DNA of 64,000 nt from Cycas panzhihuaensis (taxonomy: Eukaryota > Cycadophyta), in the NCBI GenBank assembly GCA_023213395.1, contig CM041465.1, positions 123,077,741 through 123,141,740 on the forward strand. Reading direction: 5' to 3'. The first letter of the stretch is position 1. Every line of letters starts with the position of its first letter. The translations under genes were made by a program, and so were the position numbers. The notes below the pieces were generated by a model that was not told the DNA's origin, made no database searches, and worked only from the letters and a program-made list of their open reading frames with translations. This document shows, piece after piece, positions 22,700-33,989 of this stretch.

Positions 22700-24252
22700 C
22701 CCCTTTTAACCAAACTTGTATGCCTCCATAGGATATGATAGAGGCCTTAAGGGCCCACTTCGAACTAGCAGTAGGAGAAACCACTCCAGGATGGGCCCAT
22801 AGGTTACTCTTTACCATAACCTTGACTTTTGCTCCAATTCCTCCCTTCACTTCTATTCAAATAACTACACCCCCTCTTCAAGAGGTAACTTCTACATATG
22901 CTTCCATAGGTGTTCTGCTAGGTGAAGGAGTTACATAAGCCCAAGTCCACTCTTAAGTTATAATGAGCATTCACTATTTAAAACTAAATATTCCCCAACC
23001 AAACATAACCTTGGTCCTACCAGTCATTCCTACTATTCCTCCACATCCTTAATATCTAAGACAAGGAGGAGGAATACCTGTTTGCCCCTATCTGTAGTAG
23101 GTTGATCCCTCACTTTATGTTCCATTAGGTTATATATCACAATAATGGGGGCATGGGGGTTCCCATCCCTAATCTACCTATGGGATAGATTCACTCCATC
23201 CCTATGGGGTTGCTCCTCTTATAAGAGGGCCTTTTGGATAAAACCCTCTTCCACACCCTACTTCCCATGTGATGCAACCCATTCCACCCTTGTTCCTCCT
23301 TCAAGGAGGACCCGTGGCACCTTATGTGCTACCTTATCATACTCCTATTTCTGAAAGAGAAATGGCCCATGCCATTCCCTCCTATTCCACTCAAATACAA
23401 AGTGGGCTGAGGAATCCTCACCTCCCTCCATACCTTATTTACCTATACTCAAGTTTGGTTCCTCCCCATTAATCAAGAGGGACCCCTTACCCCACATATT
23501 CATATGCCCCTCACCAATAAGGGCATACCTCTTACCCTCTGCATCCATCTTATCCATCCTACACTAGAGTATGATATTATCCTCCACCTACATATCCCTC
23601 TTTTGATGCTTTGGCTTAATTAGGGGCACATCCTTTTATATACTATAAATCAAGCCCCCTCTTCATTGAAGCTTTAAGGACTAACTTACCCCCTTATATG
23701 CCAGAAGTACCTAAATTTTATGACACTTCAACCTAAGACCCTATTGATCATGTAAGGGTATTTGCCATGGGATGTATTGATTATTAGGTGCATGACCACA
23801 TTCTAATGAAGCTCTTCCCTTGGTCACTCTAGGGAGACATCCTCAAGTAGTTCTATCACCTTTTAACCCATTCAATCAACTGCTTTAAATAACTAGTTGA
23901 CTCATTTATGAACTATTTTGACATTGTAAGACCATTTAAGAGTGGGGCTAAAGTCCTTTCACTTAAATAAGTCCAAGATAAGCTCAACAAAGATTTCATC
24001 TAACATTTCCATCATCTCCTTCATTACTTGAAAACCACGTTGCCCAAGAACTTAAAGGGAGACATCTTTGTCAATGCTTTGTGCCCTGTGGTCTACATTG
24101 AGGTCCTCAAGATGGGGGCAATTATATGTGACTCAACCATAGACAAGTGCTTGGTCCTTGAATCTATTGAGATTAAAGTTAGTCTAAAAAGATTAACTAA
24201 AACACACCATGTCATGAGGTATTGCCTCCCTCATGCAACTAGATGCGGATAA
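22700..24252 (+). pseudogene. Gypsy-D gag
   Basis: A proline/tyrosine/serine-rich N-terminal segment (about 22.7-23.65 kb, with repeated PP and YP) precedes a retrotransposon gag domain. The gag domain reads MPEVPKFYDTST, then DPIDHVRVFAMGC, LMKLFPWSL, YHLLTHSINCFK and LVDSFMNYFDIVRPF, and continues through an open stretch of 74 codons (24028-24252). This matches the DPxxHxxxF...FPxSLxGxAxxWF...SIxSFxxL pattern of Tat gag. Several glutamine positions are now TAG or TAA. Confidence 0.78.
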
Positions 24253-25259
24253 CAACCTACATCCAAGTCTTCTACTAGTATTCTTAATAAGACTTTAGAC
24301 CCCTTCACTTCCATCGTTCATTCCTTTAAATGTGTGCTAAAAGATCTAATTCTTTAATCATTATAAAACCAAAATGACCATAATCCCAAGAATAAAATTA
24401 TAGGCCAATTCATCAAATTTCCCAAACCATGCTGCCAACAAAAGAGGGCCCCCAACCTTCACAAGAGAAGAGGGTAAGCCCCTCTTCTAAAAAGAAATGG
24501 TGTTTAGTCTATAACTAATGAACCTATGATGATTCTTAGTGTTAGACTTAAAACTTCAAACTCACTCCATTTAGGGATCCCCCATCCCAAACCACGTTGA
24601 AACCAAATCTCAACCAACCCATCCATCAAGATCCCTTTCCTAATCATGACACCGATAACTAAGCACCAAAACACCAAAACTAGTAAGGTAAGGCTACCCT
24701 TAACCTCAACATAAGGGTACCCCTCCTCCCTCTTCCTTGGGTCAACCCAAGGGCAAAGCCTTAATTGATTTATTGTCTCCCTTGAGCCCTACAACTCAAA
24801 CAACACAATCATGCCTTAATCTTAAGGGCAAGAGGGTCATCCAATTGCTTGAGAGCACTCAAGTATACCCTATGACCCATTTGCAAATAGTGAAGGATGC
24901 TGATGAGGCCTCCACTTTATAACAACAACCTCCCCTTGAGATTTCTCCCATAGAGATCTTGGTTATCCTAAAGATGATACCTACTTAGCTAAGATGTTAT
25001 GATTTTAGAAGGGCCCTTCCTCAACACATGAGTAAGGGGAAGACCTTCTCTAGCATCGATGAACTCCATACCGTATCTACTAGAACGTCCATGATAGACG
25101 TCTTGTAGAGTTTCCCTTATCAACAAGCCTTCCTCTTATAGGCTCTGGGTCAAAAAGTAGCTCTTATTCACATACTATGTACCACATCATAAGGCCAATC
25201 TCTATTTCCTTTAATCCATATGATTTAATATCTGCCAGAGAGACAAATCTACTAGTATT
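24253..25259 (+). other. Gypsy-D linker between gag and protease
   Basis: Disrupted plus-strand coding DNA between the gag and protease domains. It contains proline-rich fragments and one open stretch of 61 codons (24737-24922), but no zinc knuckle or named domain was recognised. Confidence 0.4.
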
Positions 25260-25600
25260 ACCCCTTTACCACCATAATTGAAACACTTGAGTTTGCTTTA
25301 AAGAGGACTGTTGTGGACAATAGTTCCTCAGTAAATACGATGCCTATTTATATGCTCAAAAAATTGGGCATTAAGGCTCTTGAGCCTCTCCCTTGGAAAT
25401 GCCAAGGGTACGATGGGAGTGAGAAGGGACCCATAGGGATAGTGATCCTATATTTCACCCTTGAAGATAAGACCATCTATATCAATATGATTATCCTAGA
25501 CAATAATGTTGATTACAACCTCCTTTTGGATTGACCTTAGTTAGACCAAATAGGGGCAGTATATTCTTTGCTATGGGGTTAATTCAAATTTATCCATGAA
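25260..25600 (+). pseudogene. Gypsy-D aspartic protease
   Basis: VVDNSSSVNTMPIYMLKKLG, then WKCQGYDGSEKGPIG and VDYNLLLD correspond to the Tat-type protease (VDxGSSxNxLP...FDGSxxxxIG...YNLLLGRPWL). The catalytic Asp in VVDNSSS is present. After YNLLLD a TGA stop ends the frame just before the PxLDQIGAVYS segment. Confidence 0.75.
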
Positions 25601-26700
25601 GGCTAAATTAGAGTTATAGCTTAAGAATCTCCTCCCTCTCGATCATCTCATCAAGCTTGTTAAGCCATTTTCAACACTGTGATAGAGATGAGGAATCATT
25701 TGACCCATCCATAACTACCTTCTTTGAGGAAGAAGTTCCTTATGAAGAGGAAGATCTCCCTCTCCCCTAACCAAATTTAGTGTGCTTTGCCCCTATAGGT
25801 GTGGGGAGTTATGGCTACCTTATTGTCCTTAGTGATCCTAAGTTTGACAATGAGGAATATGAACTAGCTCCATGTTAGGTGGCATTCCTTATCATCATTA
25901 GAGGAGAGGCATCCCATGTGGATACCTCTCCTCCTTTCAGCCCAAACCCATATATATTAGGCCCTTCCCAATCACATCATGATTTAAATGAGAGCACCTG
26001 AGTATGCTCTCCCCAACCGCCCCCATGAAGGGAGTCTCCTTATTTATGAGCTTAGATGGCTTATCATTCATTCTAGATGCCATATAATAGGCACCTAGAT
26101 TTATCTAATGCTGAGCCACTAGTGAAAACACCTAAGGAGTATACCTCTCCTCTCCCTATTCAAGCCACTTTCTAGGGGAGGGTTCCTTGGCATGTTACTA
26201 ATGAATCATATACCTTTACATCTAGCTCTTCATTGGTCACACCCTTCCTACCTCAAACCATTAATATGGTTTGATGCATAAGAGACTAATCAACTCTTAT
26301 CTACCCAACCCAAGGGCTAAACCATGTCCCCTTTGCTTATGGTTTCAATGAGGACTCTGAGTCCATATTCTCTCATGATGAATTAATTATATTTGTCCTT
26401 GAGCCACTAAGGACCTCCTCTTTACTAATGAGGAATAGGCCTATTATGCTGGTCCACTCAAATTCTTCTGAAGAGTCACCTCATTATATGGAGTGAGCAA
26501 TAGACCATTACAAGTTTTTGCTCAAATTGCAGTCACCTCCACATCCTGCAAGTAAGACTATTTATGGGGTAGACTACTTTAAAAAATGATGAGGTCCTTC
26601 TAGAGCACCTAGTAGGGTCATCACCCAATCTACCTTTGAGTCGTCATAAATTAGGTTTCTGAAAGTGCTTGGCCATTGATTCCCCTTTAGCTAACCTAAT
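25601..26700 (+). other. Gypsy-D linker between protease and RT
   Basis: Stop-ridden plus-strand DNA between protease and RT, about 1.1 kb. It contains acidic and proline-rich fragments but no recognisable domain. A spacer of this kind is usual in Tat polyproteins. Confidence 0.4.
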
Positions 26701-26719
26701 CATAATTAATGTTCCATCT

Positions 26720-27640
26720 AATCCACCAATAGACTAAGGCCCCCATTATTTTGAGGAGGGAAATGTCTTATACATTAAAGAAACCATGGTCATCAAGATC
26801 GAAGCTAAATGTTCCTTCCAAGAGGTTAGGGAGTATACAAAACTCTTCTAAGAGTTTTGAGACATTTTTATGTGGGATTACACTAACATGAAGGTGATTA
26901 ACCCTAACATTGTCACCTATAATTTGGTAACAATCCTAGGTGCCTATCCTGTTAGACAAAGACAAAGGCCTTTGCACCCTAAATTTTTAGCTACTGTAAA
27001 AATGGAGGTCAAAAAGTCGTATAATACTTACATCATCACCTCTATATAATACCCAAAATAGGTTTCTAACATTGTGTCAATGGCTAAAAAGAATAGGACC
27101 ATACATATTTACGTATAGCCTTTAGGGGCATTGACAACACATATCCCTAAGATGACTTTCCTCTCCCATTCATTGACTAAATCATTGATAGAACCACTAG
27201 ATTTAAAGTTATGTCTTTAATGGATGGCTTATAGGAATGCAACTAAATCCAAATATCACAAGAGAAGTATCATAAGACAACCTTCACTACTCCTTAAGGG
27301 ACATTCACTTACAAAGCAATGTCTTTTAGTTTAAAGAATGCTAGTAACATATATCAGCAGGCCATGTATTTTATTTTTCATGACCTTATTAATAAGATTC
27401 TTGAAGTCTTCATGGATGATCTGATAGGGTTCTCATATAAGAGGGTCGATCACCTCATTAACATGAGGAAGATATTCCTTAGGTGTCAAAAGTATCATGT
27501 TAGCATCAATCTTCTCGAATGTGTGTTCACCATTATGGCCAAAAGATTATTAGGTTTCTTAGTATCATAATAAGGGATCCAAGTTAATCTTAATATCGTC
27601 AAAGCCATCATAGAGATGCCCCCACTAAAATCCTAATGAC
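26720..27640 (+). pseudogene. Gypsy-D reverse transcriptase
   Basis: Readable blocks include DDFPLPFID, LMDGL, KTTFTTP, FTYKAMSFSLKNASNIYQQAM and IFHDLINKILEVFMDDL. The YVDD active site is FMDD, with both aspartates kept. KRLLGFLVS closes the domain. An open stretch of 83 codons remains at 27319-27570. Confidence 0.85.
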
Positions 27641-27799
27641 AAATCAAGTTATTTTTGGGTTGCTTGGGCTTCTTAAGGTGCTTTTTGGTAGATTTTGCCA
27701 TAAAAATAAAGTCATTGACTAACCTTCTAAAAACGAAGACCCCATTTGTTTGGTCCCCTTGAGCTCACGATGCTTTCTAAGAGCTCAACTAGGATCCCA

Positions 27800-28075
27800 T
27801 TTTGGCCCCTATGTTGGCCCTATCAGTATTCAATCGACCTTTCATCCTATATACATTAGCAACTAAAGAGTTTGTTGGCACCATACTCAACCAAAACAAC
27901 AACTCCAAGATCGAAAAGGTTGTTTATCATAAGTTAAACCCTCATAGTAGCTGAAGTAAAATTTCCATTAGCTGAGAAGGAATACTTGGCTTTAGTATTT
28001 GCTGTCAAGAAACTTTGGCATTACTTTCTTGGCAATACCACTGAAGGGAAATACTATATTTGAAATATGTCCATT
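27800..28075 (+). pseudogene. Gypsy-D RNase H, truncated
   Basis: RPFILYTLATKEFVGTILNQ, then KVVYHKL and a frame-shifted EYLALVFAVKKLWHYF match the start and middle of gypsy RNase H. The match ends soon afterwards, so the C-terminal half and the integrase are missing. Confidence 0.7.
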
Positions 28076-28139
28076 GTCTGAAATATTCTACCATTGGATG
28101 GCTTATTGGTTGTCTCGATTTCTAGATGTTTCCTAGAAC

Positions 28140-28500
28140 TTGTGATGTAGGCAATGTTATGCTGGTACCCTTAAAAACTCCCTTTATCCTTTATTACTTA
28201 TATAGAGTAGAAATTAGCTTAAAATTCAACCTCTACATTTTAATCTTATACCATTGCTTGTGTAAAGTTAAAGATAAATAAAATCGTTAGTCTAAAATAG
28301 ATGTTTTCCCTTAAGGCCATTGAGATATATTTCTAGCAAGAATTTTGTTAATTCGTTCATGCAACATGTTCTTTAAGTTTTAAAATTCTTCTATGTATTA
28401 TTATACTATCCCCATATATTATAGTCTATGTAGTCTTGAATATGAATCTTGATTCCATATATCCTTATGTTTTTACATGCATGTATATGAAAAAAGTCTA
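28140..28500. other. unassigned AT-rich DNA
   Basis: Nothing was recognised between the end of Gypsy-D and the minus-strand gag fragment. Confidence 0.5.
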
Positions 28501-28504
28501 ATTA

Positions 28505-28712
28505 AAATTGGTTAAATTTTTATAGCCTTTATGCCACCATTTAAATAAATGAAGTGCTAAATTATATGGAGGCAAAGATAATTGTATCCCTTTGGAGCTG
28601 GGATGAATGTCAAAGTAGGTTTCTATTTTAGCTAACCATGCTTGCATGTCTTGATTTTTATCCAAATTAAAAAATTCCTTATCAATTTTTATGTTTCTAT
28701 TTATTGGGCCTT
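28505..28712 (-). pseudogene. gag fragment of another gypsy element
   Basis: On the minus strand about 70 codons read INRNIKIDKEFFN, then MQAWLAKIETYFDI, LSLPPYNLALHLFKWWHKGY and a stop. The WLAKIETYF and LFKWWH pattern matches the capsid-like region of plant gypsy gag proteins. It ends about 100 bp before the Gypsy-E LTR. It is a scrap of an element older than Gypsy-E; the rest was not found. Confidence 0.6.
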
Positions 28713-28817
28713 TTTTATTCCCAGTGTCCTAAATTGATTCTTCCTTTATTAAGTCTTTTTGTCAATGATCCCCTATTGTCTCTCTTTTCTTTCCATAGGG
28801 GCCTACCTCTTTTTTAA

Positions 28818-29885
28818 TAAATGGACATGATTCCTTAAACTTCCTTAACCAAGTTATATCTCTAGAAAATATGTAAAATATATTTTTCTTTCCTAGCTCT
28901 TTTTATTCTATGAAAGATGAATGCTCAATTCATGCTTTACCAAGTGTAGGGATATACCATTTTGATCTTCTAGTTTAATAAGGTTTTTTATGTAAAGATT
29001 GTAGTCTATCTAGACCTAGGTTATTTATCTCTTTTCGTTTTAATACCTTATCCTTATAAAATCACTCTTTATTTATTGCTTAGGGGAAACTCATATAAGG
29101 GTATGTACTAGATTTAGAGACCTTCCTAATTTCTTTGTGGTATAGTGATCAATTTTCCACTATATATTTTATAAAGGATGAATCTAATAGGTTAAAAAGG
29201 ACATTTCTAGCTCTCTAGTAAATGGTGGAAGTCCATAAACAAGCATTAAATAGAAAAGTTATATAAAATTAAAGTTGTAGGATTCAAAAATCAATGTTGT
29301 AAACCCTAGGAAAACTCAATAAGTTCGTAAGTTTAAAAAGGAGAAAGGCTAAATTAAATTAAATTTTTAGACTTAAAAATCATCCTAAATAGAAGAGCAT
29401 GCTCTAAGCTTTCTAATAAGTGATAAAACTTTGGAAATAGATGTTAGAGAGAGAAGTTATCATTATTTGAAGAGGACCTTTGAGCCAAGTTTTTCCAAAG
29501 GAAACATTTCACATTGTTGGAGTGTGGCCATTAAGTATAGACTCTCATAGGTTGAAATACAAAGTTGCAAAATAAAGGTCATAAGAAGAGAGCTCTTTAT
29601 ATTTTTGTAAACAAGTTACTAAGTGAGGACTTATAGATTCCAAGTTATGAAGTCATGAAAACAAAGGCTATGAGTAAAGAATTACTCATAATTTCAATAG
29701 ATCATTGAGCAATGATGTAGAATGACTAAGTTAAGAAGTTGCAAAGTAAATCATAAGCAAAAAGTCTTCTCATAATCTTACAAGTGGACCACTAAGTATA
29801 AACTTAGAATGATTAAGTTGTGAAGTTGTAACTAAAGTCATGAGTATAGAATTGTTGCGCTTTTTTGAATGGACCACCAAGTATA
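28818..29885 (+). repeat. Gypsy-E 5' LTR, segment 1
   Basis: It aligns in order with 55897 to about 57040 of the 3' LTR. Shared blocks include GTAAAATATATTTTTCTTTCCTAGCTCT, CATTTTGAT.TTCTAGTTTA, GTAGTCTAT and AAACCCTAGGAAAACTCAATAAGTT. It is interrupted by Copia-1 at 29890/29891. Confidence 0.85.
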
Positions 29886-29890
29886 AACTT
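29886..29890. repeat. Copia-1 target-site duplication, left copy
   Basis: AACTT precedes the left LTR, and the identical AACTT at 37455-37459 follows the right LTR. The uninterrupted 3' LTR of Gypsy-E at about 57048 reads ATAGACTTATAATGAC, one site copy. Confidence 0.93.
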
Positions 29891-30188
29891 TGAAAAGAGT
29901 GGATCTATCATTCATCTCCATGCACTAAACACAAAGGAAAACATGAGAGCAAGAGAGACTTGAGAGAAAGAAAGTAGCTCTCACAAAATGGTGAGGTAAG
30001 AATAAATCTCCTCCATTAAGCTTCTACTTTTATATTGAGAGAGGAAGCATTAGAGTTAGGTGAAATGAAATTACACATAATGCACATCAAAGTGCATTTC
30101 ACTTAAGTGATCTAATTTAAAGTTCACTTAAGACCCTTTTCCGAAATAATCAGCTAATGTAATGACCTTGTGTCATTAACCCGTTTCA
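29891..30188 (-). repeat. Copia-1 3' LTR (left)
   Basis: It runs from TGAAAAGAGTGGATC to TTAACCCGTTTCA, 298 bp, and pairs with 37157-37454 without length difference. Confidence 0.95.
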
Positions 30189-30201
30189 ATCTCCCCCTTA
30201 A
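30189..30201 (-). promoter_or_regulatory. Copia-1 polypurine tract
   Basis: The minus strand reads TTAAGGGGGAGAT directly before the 3' LTR, the expected primer for plus-strand synthesis. Confidence 0.85.
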
Positions 30202-30485
30202 TAGTAGGTCATTTCATCATGTTTTATTCTATCCTATGAGGTATTCATTTGAGCCTCTTACAAAGCAAACTACTATGACACTTTTGTGGGAAACCCTCAT
30301 GGGGAAGAAAACCCACAAAGTTTCTAATCTACTAACCTGGCTCAAGCGGCTCTTTAAATGAAGCTAGATAGCCAATCAGTATAATGAATTTTAAAGCTGA
30401 AATCCACTAAGTCTCCATATACCATTTGGTCATCCCCCATGCTCTTTCAGGTTTTCATAGGTTCTGATTTTCCAAAATAATACAA

Positions 30486-30589
30486 CCCTTATCCTTTCGC
30501 GCCCACAAGGGGTTTTCACAAATGGGATAGAGCAGAGACTTACCCTTATCCTTCCACGCCCACAAGGGGTTTTTATGAATGAGACAGAG
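30486..30589 (-). repeat. 57-bp-period duplication in the Copia-1 3' region
   Basis: Two copies start at 30486 and 30543, each beginning CCCTTATCCTT and containing GCCCACAAGGGG. The unit lies between the RNase H stop region and the polypurine tract. The same duplication with the same period occurs in Copia-3 (42769-42872). The minus strand is open here (30430-30618), but the reading frame is not conserved in Copia-3. Confidence 0.8.
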
Positions 30590-30649
30590 TATGATGGTCC
30601 TATTATCATCTCCTTCAATCAGTCAAAGATGGAGGCCCTAAGGTTGAGT

Positions 30650-31359
30650 TACTTTCAGAACTATTCAAACTTCACCCTCTTCAGTGGTTTGGTGAAGATA
30701 TCGGCCACTTGATCTATTGTGAGGCAGCACTCTAATTGAATTATGCCATCATGAACTAGTTCACTAACCCTATAGACTTTCGTACTTATATGTTTAGTAT
30801 GATCATGAAATATAGGATTTTTAGCCATCTAGATTGTAAATTGATTATCTATATGTAAGCTAGTAGAACTTGTTTGGGTGGCATTTAATGTATTCAACAA
30901 TTTTCTAAGCCATATCACCTCCTTGCTTGTATGAGAAGCAGCAGTTTACTCAGCTTCGGCAGTTGAGTCTGCAACTATCTTCTATCGTCTGGATCTCCAT
31001 GATATTGGTGTTGTTCTAAGAAATGTTACGTACTGAGACGTAAATCTTCCTGTGTCTTTATCTCTGGTAAAGTCCGAGTCTGTGTATGCATAAAGTTTAA
31101 ATTCTGCATTGGGTTCATATAACAGACCATATTTGCAAGTCATGTTTAGGTACCTCAACACTTGTATTGCAGCTTGCTAATGATTCTGCTTAGGATTTGT
31201 CATGAATCTTGTGAGAATGCTGACAGAGTGTGTAATATCTGGCCTTGTGTTGGTAGTATAGATGAGACTACCTACAAGTTGCCTATAGAGTGTTGCATTT
31301 ACCTCCCTAATGTCACCATCAATTGAGAGTTTAATATTAGGCTTCATAGGTGTATCCAT
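30650..31359 (-). pseudogene. Copia-1 RNase H domain
   Basis: From MDTPMKPN at 31359, the frame reads ATLYRQLVGSLIYTTNTRPD, VLRYLNMT, YTDSDF, RTTPISWRS, IVADSTAEAE, KEVIWLRKLL and VADIFTKPLKRVKFE, the complete order of the copia pre-RNase H and RNase H regions. The catalytic Asp (YTDSDF) and Glu (STAEAE) are visible. Stops interrupt it at several places. Confidence 0.9.
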
Positions 31360-31377
31360 TGGTCAAGCACCTTCCAA

Positions 31378-32223
31378 CTAAAACTTTGTTAAAAGATTGT
31401 TGATATATTTTTCTTGGGAGAGAAAGATTTTGCCATTCTTTTTAGTTACTTCAATTCCCAAGTAATATTTCATCAACCTGAGGTCAGATAATTCAAAAGT
31501 CTTAGCAAGGTCCTTCTTCAACTGGCTGATTACCTGTTCACTATTTCCCATTATTAGCATGTCATCCACAAAGAATAAGAGATAAGTGACTTTATCATTT
31601 TGGCGCTTGATAAATAATGTTGCATCAATATCTTGATAGTCCTGAGCACGATATCCAAGTTGCCTCATTCTTTCAGACAACTTGGTAAACCAAGCACGAG
31701 GGGCTTGCTTTAGGCCATACAAGGACTTTTTGAGCCTGCAAACTTTATGCTCATGACCGACAATCTCGTATCCTTCTGGCTAAGCCATGTAAATTTCTTC
31801 TTTAAGGTCCCCATTAAGAAATGCAGTCTTAACATCGAGTTGGTGGATTTTCCAACCCTATTGAGTAGTCAAGGCAATAAGAGTTCTGATTGTAGGCCAC
31901 TTACTTGTAGGAGCAAAGATTTCAATGTAGTTAATGCCTTCCTTTTACGTGAATCCTTTTGCTACCAACCTCGCCTTGTGTTTTTCTAGGGTTCCATCTG
32001 ATCTATACTTATTTTTGAACACCCATTTATTTTGAACTATCTTTCTTCTAAATGGTAGATCAACAAGCTCCCATATATCGTTCTTAATAAGAAATTGATA
32101 CTCTTCGTTCATGGCATTTCTCCAAGCTGCATGCTTTATGGCTTCTTGGTACATTAGGGACTCTTCATTAAGAGCAAGATGAAGTTCTGCTGGTTCAAGC
32201 TCAACGAAAAGTGATTTATGCAT
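31378..32223 (-). pseudogene. Copia-1 reverse transcriptase
   Basis: Two open stretches (31945-32223 and 31378-31722) give AAWRNAMNEEYQFLIKND, QNKWVFKNKYRSDGTLE, KARLVAKGFT, MYGLKQAPRAWF and LLFFVDDMLIMG. The active site FVDD (31561-31575 region) is intact. A stop-containing gap separates the two stretches. This is typical RVT_2 of copia elements. Confidence 0.92.
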
Positions 32224-32609
32224 ACTTGCTCTATGGGCACTTCTAGTACCAGTTTTGTCTACCTCATCTGGTCACATGTCCTTGTATAACTGGTAGGCTT
32301 CACGAAAACCTCGAGTTGGGAATGGGGTTTTTATTTCTACAAGCTCTTAATCTTCGTTTTGATCCTAAAAAGGATCATGTGAAATATTTGATACAAAGGT
32401 AGTTGACGATGCTGGAGAATATGGGCTAACCATAGATATTGGAGAAGATGATCCTTCTGCTATGGCTTTGCCTTTGTCAACTTGGCTATTCAGAAATGAT
32501 GGTGCTAAATGTGTACACATTGGATGAGAGTCACAACTTGTATCCTCTGAGGCTCTATTGTCAGATTCCAAGATTTTGAGCAATTGTTCAACATCTCCCC
32601 CCCTAAATT
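32224..32609 (-). pseudogene. Copia-1 linker between integrase and RT
   Basis: A serine-rich spacer (GSSSPISMVSPYSPASS) joins integrase and RT. A run of seven C (plus strand, about 32597) encodes Gly-Gly here; the homologous site in Copia-3 has expanded to 14 C. Confidence 0.65.
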
Positions 32610-33560
32610 TTAGAATCTGGACATCAAATTAAGTGGCATCATTAAATCGGTATGAAGGTGCCTTGGAGTGATAACATCTCTAGTGATGATGATTTTATGC
32701 TGTGAAGGTATAAAAACCTTGTATCCCTTTTTGTCCATAGGGTATTCGACAAAGATACCTTTGATGGCTTTATCTAGGAGCTTCTTTCTATGTTCCTCCA
32801 TAATATGAGCATAACAAGTAGAGCCAAAAATTCTGAAGTGGGAGATAGAGGGAGTTTGTCCATACCACATTTCATGTAGAGAGGGGCTCATCTTGGAGGG
32901 ATTAACAGTGTTGATGCAATACACAATAGTCCAGATAGCCTCAGCCCAAAGATAGATATGGACATTCTTATATACCAGCATAGTACAAGCCATATTCGTG
33001 ATGGTCATGTTCATGCGCTCGGCAACTCCATTTTACTGGGGTGTACTTATAATAGTGGCATGATGTTTGATTCCATGTTAACGTAGGTAAGATTCAAACT
33101 CATTAGATATGTACTCACCACCATTGTTAGTCATGAGCATTTTGATCTTGAATCTAGATTCATTTTCCATGCAGGCCTTGAAAGCTTGAAACATACAAAA
33201 AGCTTCATCTTTCTTTGCAAGAAAAGTAACCCATACTTTCTTGGTAAAATCATCAATGAAAGTAATATAGTACCACTTCTGTTTGAGAGAAGGGATGGGC
33301 ATAGGACCACATATATATGAGTGTACAAGCTGTAAAGGTTGGCTAGATTTCTACTGACTACGAGGAAAGGGTTGTCTTTGAGATTTGGCAATAATACATG
33401 CTTTGCATTTAAAGGGATTAGATGAGAGCTTAGGTAAACTAGGAAGAGTGGCTTGTAGTTCTCTTAAACGATCAATTTTGATATGGCCCATACAAGCATG
33501 CCATAGGGCTGCTTGGGATAATGTTTGAGGACTCAGGGTTGTGGTAAAAGCATATTCATC
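32610..33560 (-). pseudogene. Copia-1 integrase (GAG-pre-integrase and core)
   Basis: The zinc-binding GAG-pre-integrase part reads MWHARMGHI (near 33490) and FKCKACIIAKSQ. The core reads GPMPIPSL, YYITFIDDFTKKVWV and NNGGEYISNEFESYL. Two catalytic aspartates are gone: HSD is HSY (TAT, plus-strand 33315-33317) and TDNGGEY is TNNGGEY (AAC, plus-strand 33126-33128). Integrase activity is therefore not expected. The C-terminal part (MTITNMACTMLVYKNVHIYLWAE onward in segments) is open for 134 codons. Confidence 0.9.
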
Positions 33561-33595
33561 ATCAACATAGTTGGCTTTAGAGGATGGTGAGCCAG

Positions 33596-33935
33596 TTAGG
33601 CAAAAACGTTTGCCATCAAGATTCTGATCATAACCACAGCATTTGAAGGAGGGTGAATGACACAGAGAGTTTGATTATTTGTAGTTACACTCAGATCAAA
33701 TCCACAAGAGACAAGGGTGGACAGGAAAAGTAGATTCTGCTTTAGAGTAGGAATATATAAAACATTAACAAGTGTAAAATCTGGAAGGCCTGGGAGTTTC
33801 AGGAAAACAGTTCCAAGTCCTTCGACTGGCTGAGATGATTTATCAGCCATGTGTATAACACCACAAACTTCAGAGTCAAAATCTTGAAAGAACTAGTGAT
33901 GACAAGTCATGTGTTATGTTGCTCCAGTATCCATG
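33596..33935 (-). pseudogene. Copia-1 aspartic protease
   Basis: SSWIMDTGAT places the catalytic DTG at plus-strand 33923-33931, intact. It is followed by a stop and then VNVLYIPTLKQNLLFLSTL, the usual second half of copia protease (VLYVPxLxxNLLSV). It would cut the Gag-Pol polyprotein. Confidence 0.85.
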
Positions 33936-33989
33936 ATCCACGATGAAGTATTTGAGGTGGCACTATTTACAACTCCAAGTGGTGAAGGC

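Larger units (their letters stand above)
22650..28075 (+). mobile_element. Gypsy-D, truncated Tat-like Ty3/gypsy
   Basis: Gag, protease, RT and RNase H follow each other on the plus strand with wording typical of the plant Tat clade (which includes Ogre and Retand). The element stops around 28.06-28.1 kb after RNase H. No integrase or LTR was identified. Stops are scattered throughout. Confidence 0.8.

Noticed and set aside
30430-30618. 62-codon minus-strand frame with duplicated KTPCGR motif as a possible small accessory protein
   Set aside because: The motif comes from the 57-bp DNA duplication, and the Copia-3 equivalent has stops and shifted frames.
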